Shown piece by piece: positions 40,530 to 52,515 of a stretch of 64,000 nucleotides of DNA; within the stretch, counting starts at the first letter, position 1, and every line of letters begins with the position of its first letter. The position numbers were made by a program, and so were the translations under genes. A model generated the notes under the pieces. The model did no database searches and was not told the origin of the DNA. It saw only the letters and a program-made list of their open reading frames with translations. The stretch covers positions 1 to 64,000 of the forward strand of contig CAUYLG010021656.1 in the NCBI GenBank assembly GCA_963573385.1. Reading direction: 5' to 3'. Source of the stretch: Cacajao melanocephalus. Taxonomy: Eukaryota > Chordata > Mammalia > Primates > Pitheciidae.

Positions 40530-40728
40530 TGTCTCAATCATTTGTCTATTTTGGCTTTTGTTGCCAATGCTTTCGGTGTTTTAGTCATGAAGTCTTCGCC
40601 CATGCTGATGTCCTGAATGGTTTTGCCTAGGTTTTCTTCTAGGGTTTTTATGGTGTCAGGTCTTATGCTTAGATCTTTAATCTGTCTGGAGTTAATTTTA
40701 GTATAAGGTGTCAGGAAGGGGTCCAGTT
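40530..40728 (-). mobile_element. Short antisense L1 piece, truncated at both ends
   Basis: TTTGTCTATTTTGGCTTTTG, CATGAAGTCTTCGCCCATGC, GAATGGTTTTGCCTAGG and GTATAAGGTGTCAGGAAGGGG are the antisense of L1 ORF2 near its C-terminus, in L1PA-like form. Neither the 3'UTR nor a poly-A side is present. It sits between the tail of a plus-strand L1 and a truncated THE1 internal region, with an 11-bp inverted repeat at its right end. Confidence 0.85.
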
Positions 40729-40755
40729 GGTTACAAATTATGTAAATTTGTAACC
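40729..40755. repeat. 11-bp perfect inverted repeat at a repeat junction
   Basis: GGTTACAAATT (40729-40739) and AATTTGTAACC (40745-40755) are exact complements around a 5-nt loop. It lies where the antisense L1 piece ends and THE1 internal sequence begins. Confidence 0.9.
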
Positions 40756-40756
40756 A

Positions 40757-41299
40757 TAGCCAAACCTATCAATTAATACTCAGGTAAATATGAATTTACT
40801 ATGAAACCAGAAGAGATCCTGCATAGCCACTGCACAGCTGGAAAAGCTGCAGACACTCAATGCCAGCCTTTGAAAACAGCCTGAAGTGGGGCTACACCCT
40901 GTGAAGCCACAGGGTCAAAGATGCTCAAGGCTGTGGGAGCTCACCTCTTTCATCAGTGTGACCTGGATGTGAGACATGGAGTCAAAGGAGACCATTTGAG
41001 GGCTTTAAAATTTGGCTGCCCCTCTAAATTTTAGATTTTTATGGGGACTGTACCCCTTTGTTTTGGCCAATTTCTCTCATTTAGAATGGGTATATTTACC
41101 CAATGTTTGTACCTCTACGGTATCTAGTAAGTCACTAAATTGCTTTTGATTTTACAGGCTCATAAACAGGAGGGACCTGCCTTAACTCAGATGACAGTTT
41201 AGACTTTGACCTTTGGGTTAATGCTAGAATGAGTCAAGACTTTCAAGGACTGTGGGGAAGGCATGATTGTGTTTTGAAATGTGGAAATCAGGGCTGGAA
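40757..41299 (+). mobile_element. THE1 internal region, 3' part
   Basis: AAAAGCTGCAGACACTCAATGC, GTGACCTGGATGTGAGACA, TTTGTTTTGGCCAATTTCTC, GCTTTTGATTTTACAGGCTC and GGAAGGCATGATTGTGTTTTG correspond to the last 0.5 kb of THE1-int. It is contiguous with the 3' LTR at 41300. The 5' portion and 5' LTR are missing, replaced by L1 sequence, so the element is a truncated MaLR remnant with no open frame. Confidence 0.85.
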
Positions 41300-41673
41300 T
41301 GATATGGTTTAGCTGTGTCTCCATCCAAATCTCATTTTGAATTGTAGTTCCCATAATCCCTATGTGTCATGGGAGGGACCTGGTGAGAGGTAATGCGTGG
41401 GGGCAGTTATCCCCATGCTGCTGTTCTCAGCATACTGAGTGAATTGTCACAAGATCTGATAGCTTCATAAGGAGCTTTTTTCCCTTTTGCTTAGCACTTC
41501 TCCTTGCTGCTGCCATGTTAAGAAAGATGTGTTTGCTTTGTCTTCCACCATAATTGTAAGTTTCCTGGGGCCTCCCCAGCTCTGTGGAATTGTGAGTCAA
41601 TTAAACCTCTTTCCTTTATACATTTCCCAGTTCTAGGTATTTCTTCATGGCAGCCTGAGAACAGACTGATACA
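41300..41673 (+). mobile_element. THE1 3' LTR
   Basis: TGATATGGTTTAGCTGTGTC to GAACAGACTGATACA, including CATGGGAGGGACCTGGTGAG, ACAAGATCTGATAGCTTCA, AATTAAACCTCTTTCC. About 374 bp, in plus orientation, directly after the THE1 internal region. Confidence 0.95.
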
Positions 41674-41685
41674 CTGTATTATTTA

Positions 41686-42022
<337 letters not shown>

Positions 42023-42235
42023 ACAGTGATTTAGAGGAAAAACTCATGTATTTTGAAATTTTATATACAGAAACATTTGCATACATGCAAATATACACAG
42101 ACTTATGTAATCTGTAAAAATTATATGTATGTTTTCAATGTTTATAGAATATGTTTTATTTTAAATATTACATAAGGATGTGCATAGACAAAAATTGGAA
42201 TATTTGACAGTTAAATATGTACCTTTTTAAAAATG

Positions 42236-42345
42236 TATTTCACAAGTATTAACTCAGTTGTACAACTGTAAGGAGTAGGTGCTGTTAATGGCCCCATTTT
42301 GCAAGTGAAAAAACAAAGGGGTTAAGTGAGAGTGCAGCTGTTTAA
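42236..42345 (+). mobile_element. MIR fragment
   Basis: TATTAACTCAGTTGTACAAC, AAGGAGTAGGTGCTGTTAAT, CCCCATTTTGCAAGTG and GGGGTTAAGTGAG follow MIR core order ("...TTAACTCATTTAATCC...GAGGTAGGTACT...CCCCATTTTACAGATG...GGTTAAGTAAC"). Confidence 0.6.
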
Positions 42346-43839
42346 AAAATTGGACAAATATTTTAAAGTGATTATAACACTCATCTATGCTATGTATTCA
42401 GAGGGTTCTATTTTGAAGGATTTTCATTTGAATAGAATAACAAGTACTCCTCATCTTCTTTTGTTTTCTATATATTCCTTTTTCTGTAATGACCAAGTGT
42501 TGTTTCTATAATAGGCATAAATGAAGCAACAGATGATCTTTAAATCAGCCCATAGTTTTTGGGTTTGAGAATAATGTTAATATTGTAACTAATATTCAAT
42601 CAAATTTTTATGCTCTGCATATTTGAAAAATTTTAAAATAAATTGTAGGTTTTTCAAATTTGTCAAAAAGAAGCTACCTAGCCCAAATTTATACCTTAAT
42701 TATTTTTATGAATATAAATTGCATGCTTTGAAATCTACCTTAACATTTTTAATCAAGATGTATATAATTTAAGATAATAATAATACGGTATAATCACCAT
42801 TCATTCTTCTCAGATTTTTTTTTTAACTGGGGGTTGAGAATATTGTTTTGAGATTCTCTAGCACAATGTTTTTAAATTTCTGCTCATGCCACACTAAAAT
42901 AAATTTTGAATATTCTGCAAGCCCTTGTTAATTTTTTTATAATTGACAACCAAAATTTCTCATCAGTTTAAATATTTGAAAAATAAATATTTTCTGTATC
43001 ATTATATTTCAATTCCATTTTTTAAAAAATATTTTACTTTGAAATAATATTTTTGTCCATGAAAATATTTCCTAAACTTTATGTTATAGTGTCCACATAA
43101 AAATAATATATGAAGTCATTTAAACTATTTTCTTCTGTGACCATAAATCTATGATGGTTAAAAAAACATCCTAAATTTCAATCAGTAAAAATATTAGTAT
43201 ATGCTTTTTAAAAATAAACATAAAAATGCTGTATAATTTGATGAGAAATTGTTAAATATAAAAATTCAAAAATTTTGGTAATGTACATTAATAAATAGGA
43301 TAGGGCTTTTAAAAATTAGTTTATCTGAAGATGACTATAACTGACTAAAACAATTAGATGGGCTGTAGGAACAATTATAAACCTATTTTTGAAATTGCAC
43401 CAACTGGAGTTCTGAGAAACTTTGTTCACATACTAATTAGATGAGATTAGAATGTGTTAAGAAACAAATGCCACTGTTTATCTGAATCTCATCTGAATAA
43501 TATGACAAAAATCATATTTGGATTAATGATCAGAAATTATTTTTAATAACTCATCTATCTTCTGTCAAATCTATTACGTCCTCTTTCAACTTTATACAAA
43601 GAAAAAAATTGAAAACTAACAGGCCCATGTTTCAACTGGCAACTGGATTATATTGTTTACCTTCTTAATCTCTGAAAAGTACCCCAAAATATTTTAATAG
43701 CACTTCAATATAGTTGCACTTAGATATTTTAATTGTTGCATCATTATAACCTGATATATTTCAAAAATGGAACCAGTTGGGAAAATAACTCTTTGTCACT
43801 ATACACATTGTGATAAATATATTTGAGGAAATTTTTGTG

Positions 43840-43841
<2 letters not shown>
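42346..43841. other. Unassigned very AT-rich DNA
   Basis: 1.5 kb without recognised repeat, RNA gene or supported frame. Confidence 0.5.
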
Positions 43842-43873
<32 letters not shown>

Positions 43874-43903
43874 GGACCAGGTTTTAAGGACCAGGTTTTA
43901 AGG
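43842..43903. repeat. (GT)n microsatellite and 14-bp tandem duplication
   Basis: Pure GT from 43842 to 43870, then AGGACCAGGTTTTA twice in tandem (43873-43886, 43887-43900). A minus-strand frame here is made of the dinucleotide repeat. Confidence 0.93.
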
Positions 43904-43919
43904 GGATGTATTTTTAAAA

Positions 43920-46472
43920 TCTTGTATGACTGAAACTTTATGCCCATTGATTAGCAGTTTTCCATTTCCCCCCAGCCTAAGTCCCTGTTAACTACCATCC
44001 TGTTCTCTGATTCTGAGTTTGAGTATTTTAGTTAGCTCAGATAATGGAATCATGCAGTATTTGTTCTTATGTGACTGTCTTATTTTGCTTAGCATAATGT
44101 GTTCGGGTTCATCTGTGTTTGCTCATTTTTGGCGTATTAATCTGTTTTCTGTTGCTATAATAGAATACCACAGAGTGGGTAATTTATTTTAAAAAGGAAC
44201 TTTATTTGGCTTGTAGTTCTGAGGATTAGGAAGCCCAAAAACATGGCACCAGCTATTGCTCTACATCTGCTGAGGGTCTTCTTGCTGTGACAAACATAAA
44301 AGAAAAGCATAATGGTAGGAGAGTGCATGCAAGAGAGAGCTTGCTTTTATGTCAAAACCACTCTCATGATAAATAACCTATTGTCTTGATAATGACATCA
44401 ATCCATTCATAACAGTATTAATTACAATTACCTAGTTACCTCTCAAAGTTTCACCCTTTCAACACTGCTGTACTGGGAATTAAGGGTCCAATATATAAAC
44501 TTTGGGGACCTGTTTAATAACACAGCAGCATAACTTATTATTAATAAGGCTGAGTCATTTCATTGTATATATATATATGCTAAATTTTCTTTATCCCTTC
44601 ATATGTCATTGGACAGTAGGTTGTTTCCACATCTTAGCTATTGTGAATGAAGTTGCAATGACACAGCTGTAAAGATAGATCTTTAAGATTCTGATTTTAA
44701 TGCTTTTGGATAAATACCCCAAATTGTTATTGTCATATAGTAGTATTATTTTTTATTTTTTGAAGAACTATCACATTGTTTTTCACAGTGACTGCATTAT
44801 TTTGCAATCCCAAAAACAGTGTACAAGGATTCCAATTTATCCACAACCTCCCTCATAATCATTGTCTTATTTTTTAAAAAATAGCCATTCTAATATGTGT
44901 GAGGTGAGATATCTCATTGTAATTTTGATTTACATTTCCCTGATGATTAGTGATGTTGAACATTTTTTCATAGACCTATTAGCCATTTGTATGTCTTCTT
45001 TAAGAAAATGTCTATTTGAGTCATTAGGCTATTTTTAAATCAGGTTTTTGTTTTTGCTATTTTTTTTGTTATGTTTTACTGTTGTGTTGAGTTTCTTAGA
45101 TATTAGATTAACCCTTAATTGATATATGGTTTGCAATATTGTTTTGCAAATTTCCCATTCCCTAGGCTACTTTTTCACTTTATTGATTCACTCTTTTGCT
45201 GTGAAGAAGCTTTTTAGTTCGATGAAGTCCCACTAGTCTATTTAACTTTTGTTGCTTGTGATTTTTGGTTTATATCCATACAATCTTTATCAAGACCAAT
45301 ATCATAAAGATATTCCCCTATGTTTTCTTCTAGGAGTTTTACAATTTCTTTTCTAACATTTAACTTTGTGATTCATTTTGAGTTGGGTAAAATATGGGTA
45401 CAATTTCATTAATTTGCATGTGGGTATCTAGTTTTCTCAATACCATTTCTCTATTGTGTATTTTTGGCACCCTTGCTGAATATCAATTAATCATATATCT
45501 ATTATTTATTTCTGGGATATCCATTTTGTTCCATTCATCTATATGCTGGCCTTTGCCAGTACAATACATTGGTTTCATTAGTATTTGCTTTATAGTATAT
45601 TTTAAAACTGGAATATGAGATGCATTCAACTGTGTTGTTTTTTGAGATTATTTTGGCCATTTGGGATCATTTATGTTTTCAAATTAATTTTATCATCGTA
45701 TTTTATATTTCTGTAAAAGATGTCACTGAGATTCTGTTAGGGATTGCATTCATTCTGTAGATAACTTTGGGTAGCATTGACACTCTGATCCATGAACATA
45801 AAAGATGTCTTCATTTGTTGGTGTATTGTTTAATTTCTTTCATTAATGTTTTACAGTTTTCAGTGTACATGCTTTTTATATCCTTTGTTAAGTTTATTCC
45901 TAAGTATTTAATATTTTGATGTTATTGTAAATGGGATTATTTTTTAATTTTCTTTTCTCAAAGTTTATTTTTAGTATATAGAAACACAACTGATTTTTAC
46001 ATGTTGATAGTTTATCCTGCTAATTTACTCAATTAATGTGTTAGTTCTAACAGTGTTTTCTGGAGCCTTTAGGGTTTTCCACATATAAAATTATGTTATT
46101 CAGAGAGATAATTTTGCTTCTTCCTTTTCAAGTTGAATTGCATTTATATCTATTTCTTGGCTGACAGCTCTGGCTAGGGCTTTTAGTGCTATCTTGACTA
46201 AAAGTGGCAAGAATAGATGTGATTGTCTTGTTCCCAGGAAAAACTTGCGGGTTTTCACTATTGAGAATAAGTTTACCTAGTGGCTTATAATAAGAGACCT
46301 TTATTATATTGAGGCATGTTTCTTGTATACCTAGTTTGCTAAAAGTTTTTCTGATAAAAGGGAGTTGATTTTGTCAAATGATTTTTCCTACACTAAGATA
46401 ATGTGACTTATATGTACTAAATATATTTTATCAAATCTTTTAGATTGGTGAGTTTTTGATTTTGTACATTCT
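43920..46472 (-). mobile_element. L1M copy, about 2.1 kb, split by an MLT1 LTR
   Basis: Antisense L1 3'UTR remnant (GATTAGCAGTTTTCCATTTC, AATGGAATCATGCAGT, TTTTGCTTAGCATAATG) stops at about 44130 and resumes at 44531 (GGCTGAGTCATTTCATTGTA). It then runs through antisense ORF2 (TGGACAGTAGGTTGTTTCC, TACATTTCCCTGATGATTAG, CCATTTTGTTCCATTCATCT, GGGATTGCATTCATTCTGTA, CTTGTTCCCAGGAAAAACTT) to about 46472. It covers the distal half of ORF2 including RT-coding sequence, with many disruptions. L1MA-age by recall. The 74-codon frame at 45394-45618 is antisense L1. Confidence 0.9.
44130..44530 (-). mobile_element. MLT1-type MaLR LTR nested in L1M
   Basis: CGTATTAATCTGTTTTCTGTTG, ATAATAGAATACCACAGAGTG, ACTTTATTTGGCTTGTAGTTCTG, TACCTCTCAAAGTTTCACC and GGGAATTAAGGGTCC follow the antisense of MLT1 LTRs, ending near ACACAGCAGCA. 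It interrupts the L1M, whose sequence continues on both sides, so it inserted later. Confidence 0.8.
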
Positions 46473-46631
46473 TTATATAGAATATACACAACATGTAAAA
46501 TAATTAGAAAGCCAGATATCTTAGTAAGTAGAATTAGCCAACATGAATTATATTCTTTAGAAAACAATTGTGTTTTTTAAAATGCAGTTACTTCTAGGGC
46601 AATTGTTTGATAGATAATCAGGCAAGTGGCT

Positions 46632-46763
46632 AGACAGAGAAAGAAAGAAAAAGAGAAAAAAGAAATACAGGAAGAAGAAAGAAAGGACAAAAAAAAGATG
46701 ATGATAGGTAGATGAAAGGAAGGAAGAGGGGAAGAAAGAAAGGAAAGAAGAAAGAAAACAGAG
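46632..46763. repeat. Purine-rich (GAAA/GGAA)n tract
   Basis: About 130 bp of A and G almost without pyrimidines on the plus strand (GAGAAAGAAAGAAAAAGAG, GGAAGAAGAAAGAAAGG, GAAGAAAGAAAGGAAAGAAG), broken near 46698-46712 by ATGATGATAGG. Its complement yields an artefactual Ser/Phe-rich frame (46577-46819). Confidence 0.92.
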
Positions 46764-47727
46764 CTTGGCTTAAAAATTTGAAAATTTGTTGCCCGGACAA
46801 TATACTGTGCCAGATCCATTAATTTTCATCATTTTCTTTTTAAATTTCAAGAGATTCTTTCCTTAGAAGCAATGTACTTTTACACCTGCCATAGGATGAA
46901 ATAAGTGAAGTCATTACATAAAATGTTGCATCTCTCCTACCTCACTCTAGAATTTACCGTAATTCAAAAAGTCTCCAAGGATGTTCAATGCCTGTTTCTA
47001 ATGGTGAGGAAAGCCCTGAACAATGTTGAGTGGGAAAGACACTCAGCTTCATGACTGGAATGAAGATAATTGCTTACATCAAGAATTGGAATTGCCCTAA
47101 ATTTGTTTCAAATTTCTATACCAGTAAATCACCCTATTAACCAGAACAATCCTAGACTCATTTAACAAAGATAACCCAAATTATAGGACAAAATTAAATA
47201 TAAATTAATTTTTCCATGAAATGAAGGGAAGATAAAAAAAATCCAAGGATATAGTTCTCTTTCTTTATCCTATCATTCCACATTTGGTGGTGTTTTTCTA
47301 ATACTCTGAAGTCTTCTTAGCCTGGTCATCATCTTAAAATTCCTGCCAATGGATAGGAAGGTAAAGAACAGAAAACGCAAGATTGCTTTTTTCCCCAAAA
47401 TTCATGAAAAGAATTGTATTTACTGCTTCCATCCAGAGCCCTTTGGCCATGCCTAGCTGAATCAGAAATTGGTAAATGAAGACTTGGTTTGAATAGTATT
47501 AAAACTTCTACAACTATTTGAAGGAAAAATTAACATGAGAATATGGAGGGACATTGTTTCTCTTTTGAAAATTGTTTTTAAAAGGAAAACACCATTAAAA
47601 TTTTGTTTTTATAGAAAATATGAATTTCACAATTTTTATTTTCTTCAAAAATATCCAATTATCACTATAGAAATAATTTATTTAAATGATATAGAAACAC
47701 CATAGATCTCAGCCTAAGTGTGTAGGT

Positions 47728-47757
47728 GTATTAGAGAGAGAAAGAGAGAGAGGAAGA
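47728..47757. repeat. (GA)n tract
   Basis: AGAGAGAGAAAGAGAGAGAGGAAG, a short imperfect GA repeat. Confidence 0.85.
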
Positions 47758-47964
47758 TATTAGGTGACTAGGAGGGGTTCATTGATTAAACTACTCAAAG
47801 GATAGGTTAGTCTCAAAGCACAAATACTAAGGGTACTTTTGATAGAGACATCCTATGAATTTGAGAACTTTAAAAACAAGTTCTAGTCTATAAATATAAT
47901 CAAGAAAACAAACATGAAGAACAAAAATGAGAGCTACATGGTATTGAAAACACTTTCGGTAATT

Positions 47965-48560
47965 GTATAGGTTTTTTATTATTTTATTTTGAAATGCTGT
48001 TAGATTTAAAGAAACATAGAAAAGATAGTGCAGAGAGTTCTTGTATAACATCTCCCTAGCTCCCCTTAGTGATAACAAGTTACATAGTGTGGTAAATTAC
48101 CAAAATAGTTAACATTACAATTCTATTACCTACATATTTTATTTATAGTTTATTACTGTCTCTGTTCATGTTGTTTGTTCTATTCTGCTGTTCAATCCAG
48201 GATACCACATTGCATTTATTCCTCATCTCTCCTGACTCTCCTCCTCCAATCTGTGATAGTTTCTCAGTATTTCTTTGTCTTATATTACCTTGACCATTTT
48301 TTAATAATACTGGTAAAATATTTTGCAGAATCCCAGTCCATTTGGTTGTGTCTGATATTTTCTCATGATTGTACTGTGGTCATGATCTTTCAGAAAGAAT
48401 ACCATAGAAGTGATATATCCTTCTCTTCACATTATGACAAGGGGAACAAGGCACTCCCATGACTTGTTACATCTGATGTAACTTTTATCCCTACAGGCTG
48501 GTGATTGCCAGATTTCTCCAATGTAAAATTATCATTTTTCACTTTTTTTATTCTATTAAT
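47965..48560 (-). mobile_element. L1M 3' region (L1MC/MD-like), antisense
   Basis: TTTAGATTTAAAGAAAC..., TAGTGCAGAGAGTTCTTG, CCAGGATACCACATTGCATT, CTCCTCCAATCTGTGATAGT, TTTCTCATGATTGTACTG, GAATACCATAGAAGTGATAT and GGTGATTGCCAGATTTCTCC match in order the antisense 3'UTR of old L1M subfamilies. About 600 bp. The frame at 48175-48462 is incidental. Confidence 0.82.
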
Positions 48561-49269
48561 TAAAAGTAAGCTAACCTGGCCACAATAGAGCGGGAGGAAA
48601 TTAAACTACACCTCTTAAAATGTACTGAAATAAGAGAAAAATACATCGAAAGTATATTTAAAGCTTTTTAAATGAACTTTTTTCAACAGATGAAATAGTA
48701 TGGGTAATTCTCAAGAAATCACAATAAAACAAAAATAAAAGCTGCTACTTTACATAATTCAAAGACTTTATTTTTACTATTATAAAGTTGTCCTTGACTT
48801 TAATAGTGAACATTAAATCAATAACTACATGTTCTACTTCTGAGATTAAAATTGCTTTCCCCTTGCATTCTGAAAACAATAATTTTAAATGTAAATTAAG
48901 AACCATGATAAGGACTTGATAATAAGTTTTCATTTTTCTTCTATGAAATTAAAAAAAAAAATGACATGAGGTTTTATACACCAGGATGTATGAAGATGTA
49001 TCAGGAAGATTTTTCAAGTAATTTAGAACCTTTTTGTTATACTTATTTGATCTTATTTTTGTGTGCAGTTAAAGTTCTAAAATACGATCTTCCTTTCGAT
49101 AAGTATCTGTTTGATTGCAATTTGTTTTAATTGTCCAATTTTTTTCTCACAGACATTTATAAATCTACATAATTTTATTATTAAAATTCAAAATTTATTT
49201 AAAGTACCTAAGAATGTGCATATTTAAAACAGAAAAAAAATCATATTTTATAATATACAGTGACCAAAT
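48561..49269. other. Unassigned AT-rich DNA
   Basis: No recognised repeat, RNA gene or supported frame. Confidence 0.5.
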
Positions 49270-49790
49270 TGCAGGTGTGGGGGAGGCTCAGCTCCCTAGA
49301 GAGGATGTTTTTCCAGGCCCTTGGTCCTTCACTCACCCAAGAATGGGACAGGGGACCATGCTGGGTGCAATGAAAGATTAAGTAAATATCGGACCCCAAA
49401 GAGTTTTGCAGAAAGTGACTTATTTAGGCAGAGAAAGAGAAAAAGGAAAAAGAAAAAGATAGGAAGAGAGCAGCTTCCACGAGGTTGTGGAAAGGGATCC
49501 AGACATGGAGTCCGCCCGGATGTGGGAGAAGGGGATTTTAAACCTGGGCAGAATTCCCACCCCATTTAAGTCTTTTTGGACTATGAAAGGAGTTCCTTTA
49601 AACTTCTGCTGGAGTGATTGATCGACTTTTGCCCAGTGCGTGCAAAAGTTAAACGAAGACCTTTAAGTCTCCCAGATGGAGATGTGGGAGAAGGCAGGTC
49701 GGGCATGTCGCTTGGAAGTTCTTGCATTTGAAACTACGGCCGCTTGTGGAATCAGGAAGAGAATACATTCCTTCAATACATTATACAACA
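49270..49790. mobile_element. Probable LTR or ERV-derived block, family unknown
   Basis: This 520 bp is clearly richer in G, C and CpG than the DNA around it (GGATGTGGGAGAAGG, CCGCCCGG, ACGGCCGCTTG) and has sharp composition borders. It includes a purine-rich GAGAAAGAGAAAAAGG stretch and TTTTAAACCTGGGC, giving the feel of an ERV LTR. I found neither convincing TG...CA ends nor a target duplication. Two opposite frames (49321-49569, 49329-49565) have no domain. A non-LTR origin is possible. Confidence 0.4.
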
Positions 49791-49920
49791 CAAATTCTTA
49801 TTTTGTACTACTAAGCTCTAGATAGCTGAAATAAAGGCATGATGTAATTTGATCTCATTTTGCAACCAGGAGGTTGACCTAAAGATCTGCGTGGATTCAT
49901 TATGTTTGAGGAAGTTGTAA

Positions 49921-50125
<205 letters not shown>

Positions 50126-52141
50126 AAATCTCTATGATTCAAGAGGTCATTTGTCAGAGTTAAGATGAAGGGTTTAAAACAATAATCCAATAACAATTCA
50201 TTTTCTTGTTTCTTCTTATTCCTATTCTTCTTTATGACAGGATCAGTTTCTTTAACTAATTAAGGAAATCACTGTGTTGGACATGAATATGTGCTGCCTA
50301 CATCTTCCTGCTGTGTAAAACTTGTTTTTCCAGCTGCTGAGAACACTTTCCGGCTGAGAGCTTTCGTCTACCACTCTCGAGAGGAATGCCTCAACTGCAG
50401 AGAACCAGTTACTAAAGACTCTAGCCTTCCTGTGGTAGACTACAACCAAAATATATTCAAGGAAAGGATACAAATGTCCGGTTATTTTGGTCTAACACAA
50501 GACAATTCTGATTGACAGTTCAGGTTCACAGCTCTTTGAAGGGTCAGCTGAGACTATCATGGGATATATCTGCAGCTTGACTTACTTTCTGCCCAGTGCC
50601 GTTTTCATTACCCAATGGTTGATTCCTAATAAATATTGTGCACTCCAAGCTTTGCCTCAAAGTCATAGATTTTCTTTTATATCCCTTGTATTTCCTGTTC
50701 TCTTTTACTGCTTGACTACAGAAACCTAGCAATTACCTTTTGGCTTCATGGCCCTTAAGTCTACTCTTGCCTCCGATATTTGAAATAATATTTTCCCACC
50801 TTTCCTATGGACACCTTTGTCCAAGTTAGCATTCTTATATCATATTCCTCATTTGAGATATCAAAATTGTTAATTGATTTAATAAATGCCAAACCTGTTA
50901 TGCATATACTTTCTACAATATACTGTTTGGAGAACAAGAGTATAATATATCACTTAAAAAGTAGACAGATCTTGAGAATGTATATGTCAGGCTTCCATGC
51001 ATCTGAATAGCTTTTGGAAGTTGTTCTCAATTCTCATTTTATGCCAGGTATGTGAACATATGGATAATCTTTCAGCATATACACCTCATGTCAACTATAA
51101 AACAATATGCATATTAGTAGTTCAATTTCATATTAAATTATGGGACAACTTAATACCTTTCTAGGATTTTTTGCTTGTATTACACAAAAAATATGAAAGT
51201 ACAACCCTTTGTTTTGGCATTTCAATTTTACTCATATTACAAAATTAGAGATGAAATAGACAAAGTAAATACTATGAAAAAGATTTCAAATGGGCCTCTT
51301 AACTTGGAAATGTTATACAATAAGTATTGGGAAAAGCATATTTTGTTGTTTATTCTTACTGGTGATTAAAAAATTGTAAATTAAACAACACTAGATTGTC
51401 ATTTGTTACCCATGAAATTGAAAAGATACAAATAATAATGTTGTTTATCTTCAAGGAAATTCTTTGGTTTTTTACACTGTATGGATGGAAAATTTGGCTT
51501 TTTTTTTTTTTATGAGAAGTAATGTGGCAAATCATTTGAAGAGTGTTTCCATAGTCATACACTTTATACTAGTATTTTCATGCAAATGGAAAATAGAAAT
51601 TAAGGCTATTATTTTAGTCTAAGTTTATTCTAAGCACTGGATATATATAATACTTTGTACCAATTAAAAATAAGCTTAGCAATAATTTATTTATACTGAA
51701 TATAAATTTCCTATTATAATGGAGTATTCTAAAACATAAAATTGATGTTCTATATGGAGATAACAATTAGATATTTACTTCTATTAAGTGTTAGTCAACT
51801 CTAGGTTTCTGAGTTTGTGGGTTTTTTTTAAAAAATCTATGCCTATTTTCTAATTTTCTAAAATACTTTAGTAATTAAAAACAAGTGGGCAACAGACAAA
51901 TCAATATTAAAATATGAACACTATAACTTTATAAAAATAAAAATTATCATTATATTTATTTCAATAATAATTTTCTGGTAGCTAAAGGCTATTACAATTA
52001 TAACATGGGAGATGGGTTTGCTATAAAACCACTGTTTCATAAATTCTCAAGGGGGCACAATCGTTGTAGGATGCTTAAATATTATTATGATTTTTTCCTA
52101 CTAAATAGCTGAAGGAAATTAATTCACTCAACACTATTGAC
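50126..52141. other. Largely unassigned DNA with a possible old repeat
   Basis: Between about 50260 and 50680 the sequence is less AT-rich. It contains CAGTTCAGGTTCACAGCTCTT, TCTGCAGCTTGACTTACTTT, TTCTGCCCAGTGCC and a CCTAATAAATATTGTGCACT polyadenylation-like end. That pattern reminds me of the 3' end of an old interspersed element, which I cannot name. The opposite frames at 50291-50515 and 50252-50473 fall in it. From 50700 to 52141 I see only AT-rich DNA. Confidence 0.4.
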
Positions 52142-52515
52142 TGTAGCATTAGTCTGTTTTCACATTGCTATAAAGAACTACCTGAGACTGGGTAATTTAG
52201 AAAGAAAAATGGTTTAATTGACTCACAGTTCCACATTGCTGGGGAGGCCCCAGGAAACTTACAATCCAGGTAGAAGGCAAAAGGAAAGCAAAACATGCCT
52301 TATAGGGAGGGAGGAGAGGAAGAGCGAGAGAGCTCAAAGGAGGAAGTACCACATTTTAAAACTATCAGATCTTATGAGAACTCACTATCATGTGACCAGC
52401 AAGGGGGAAATTCACCGCCATGACTCAATCAATGCCCACCAGTTCCCTCCCTCAATATGTGGGAATTACAATTTGAGATGAGATTTGGGTAGGGACACAG
52501 AATCAAACCATGTCA
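52142..52515 (-). mobile_element. 3' LTR of the first MaLR element
   Basis: Antisense LTR of 374 bp, starting TGTAGCATTAGTCTG (two bases inserted relative to the usual TGTATTAGTC) and ending AACCATGTCA. GGGAGGGAGGAGAGGAAGAG marks it as MSTA-like rather than THE1. Confidence 0.9.

Larger units (their letters stand above)
46473..47964. other. Unassigned DNA with a purine tract
   Basis: 1.5 kb between two L1M copies. It holds the purine-rich tract at 46632-46763 and a GA tract at 47728-47757. Otherwise no repeat or gene was recognised. Confidence 0.5.

Noticed and set aside
46577..46819. Ser/Phe-rich minus frame as a membrane protein
   Set aside because: It is the complement of the GAAA/GGAA purine tract.
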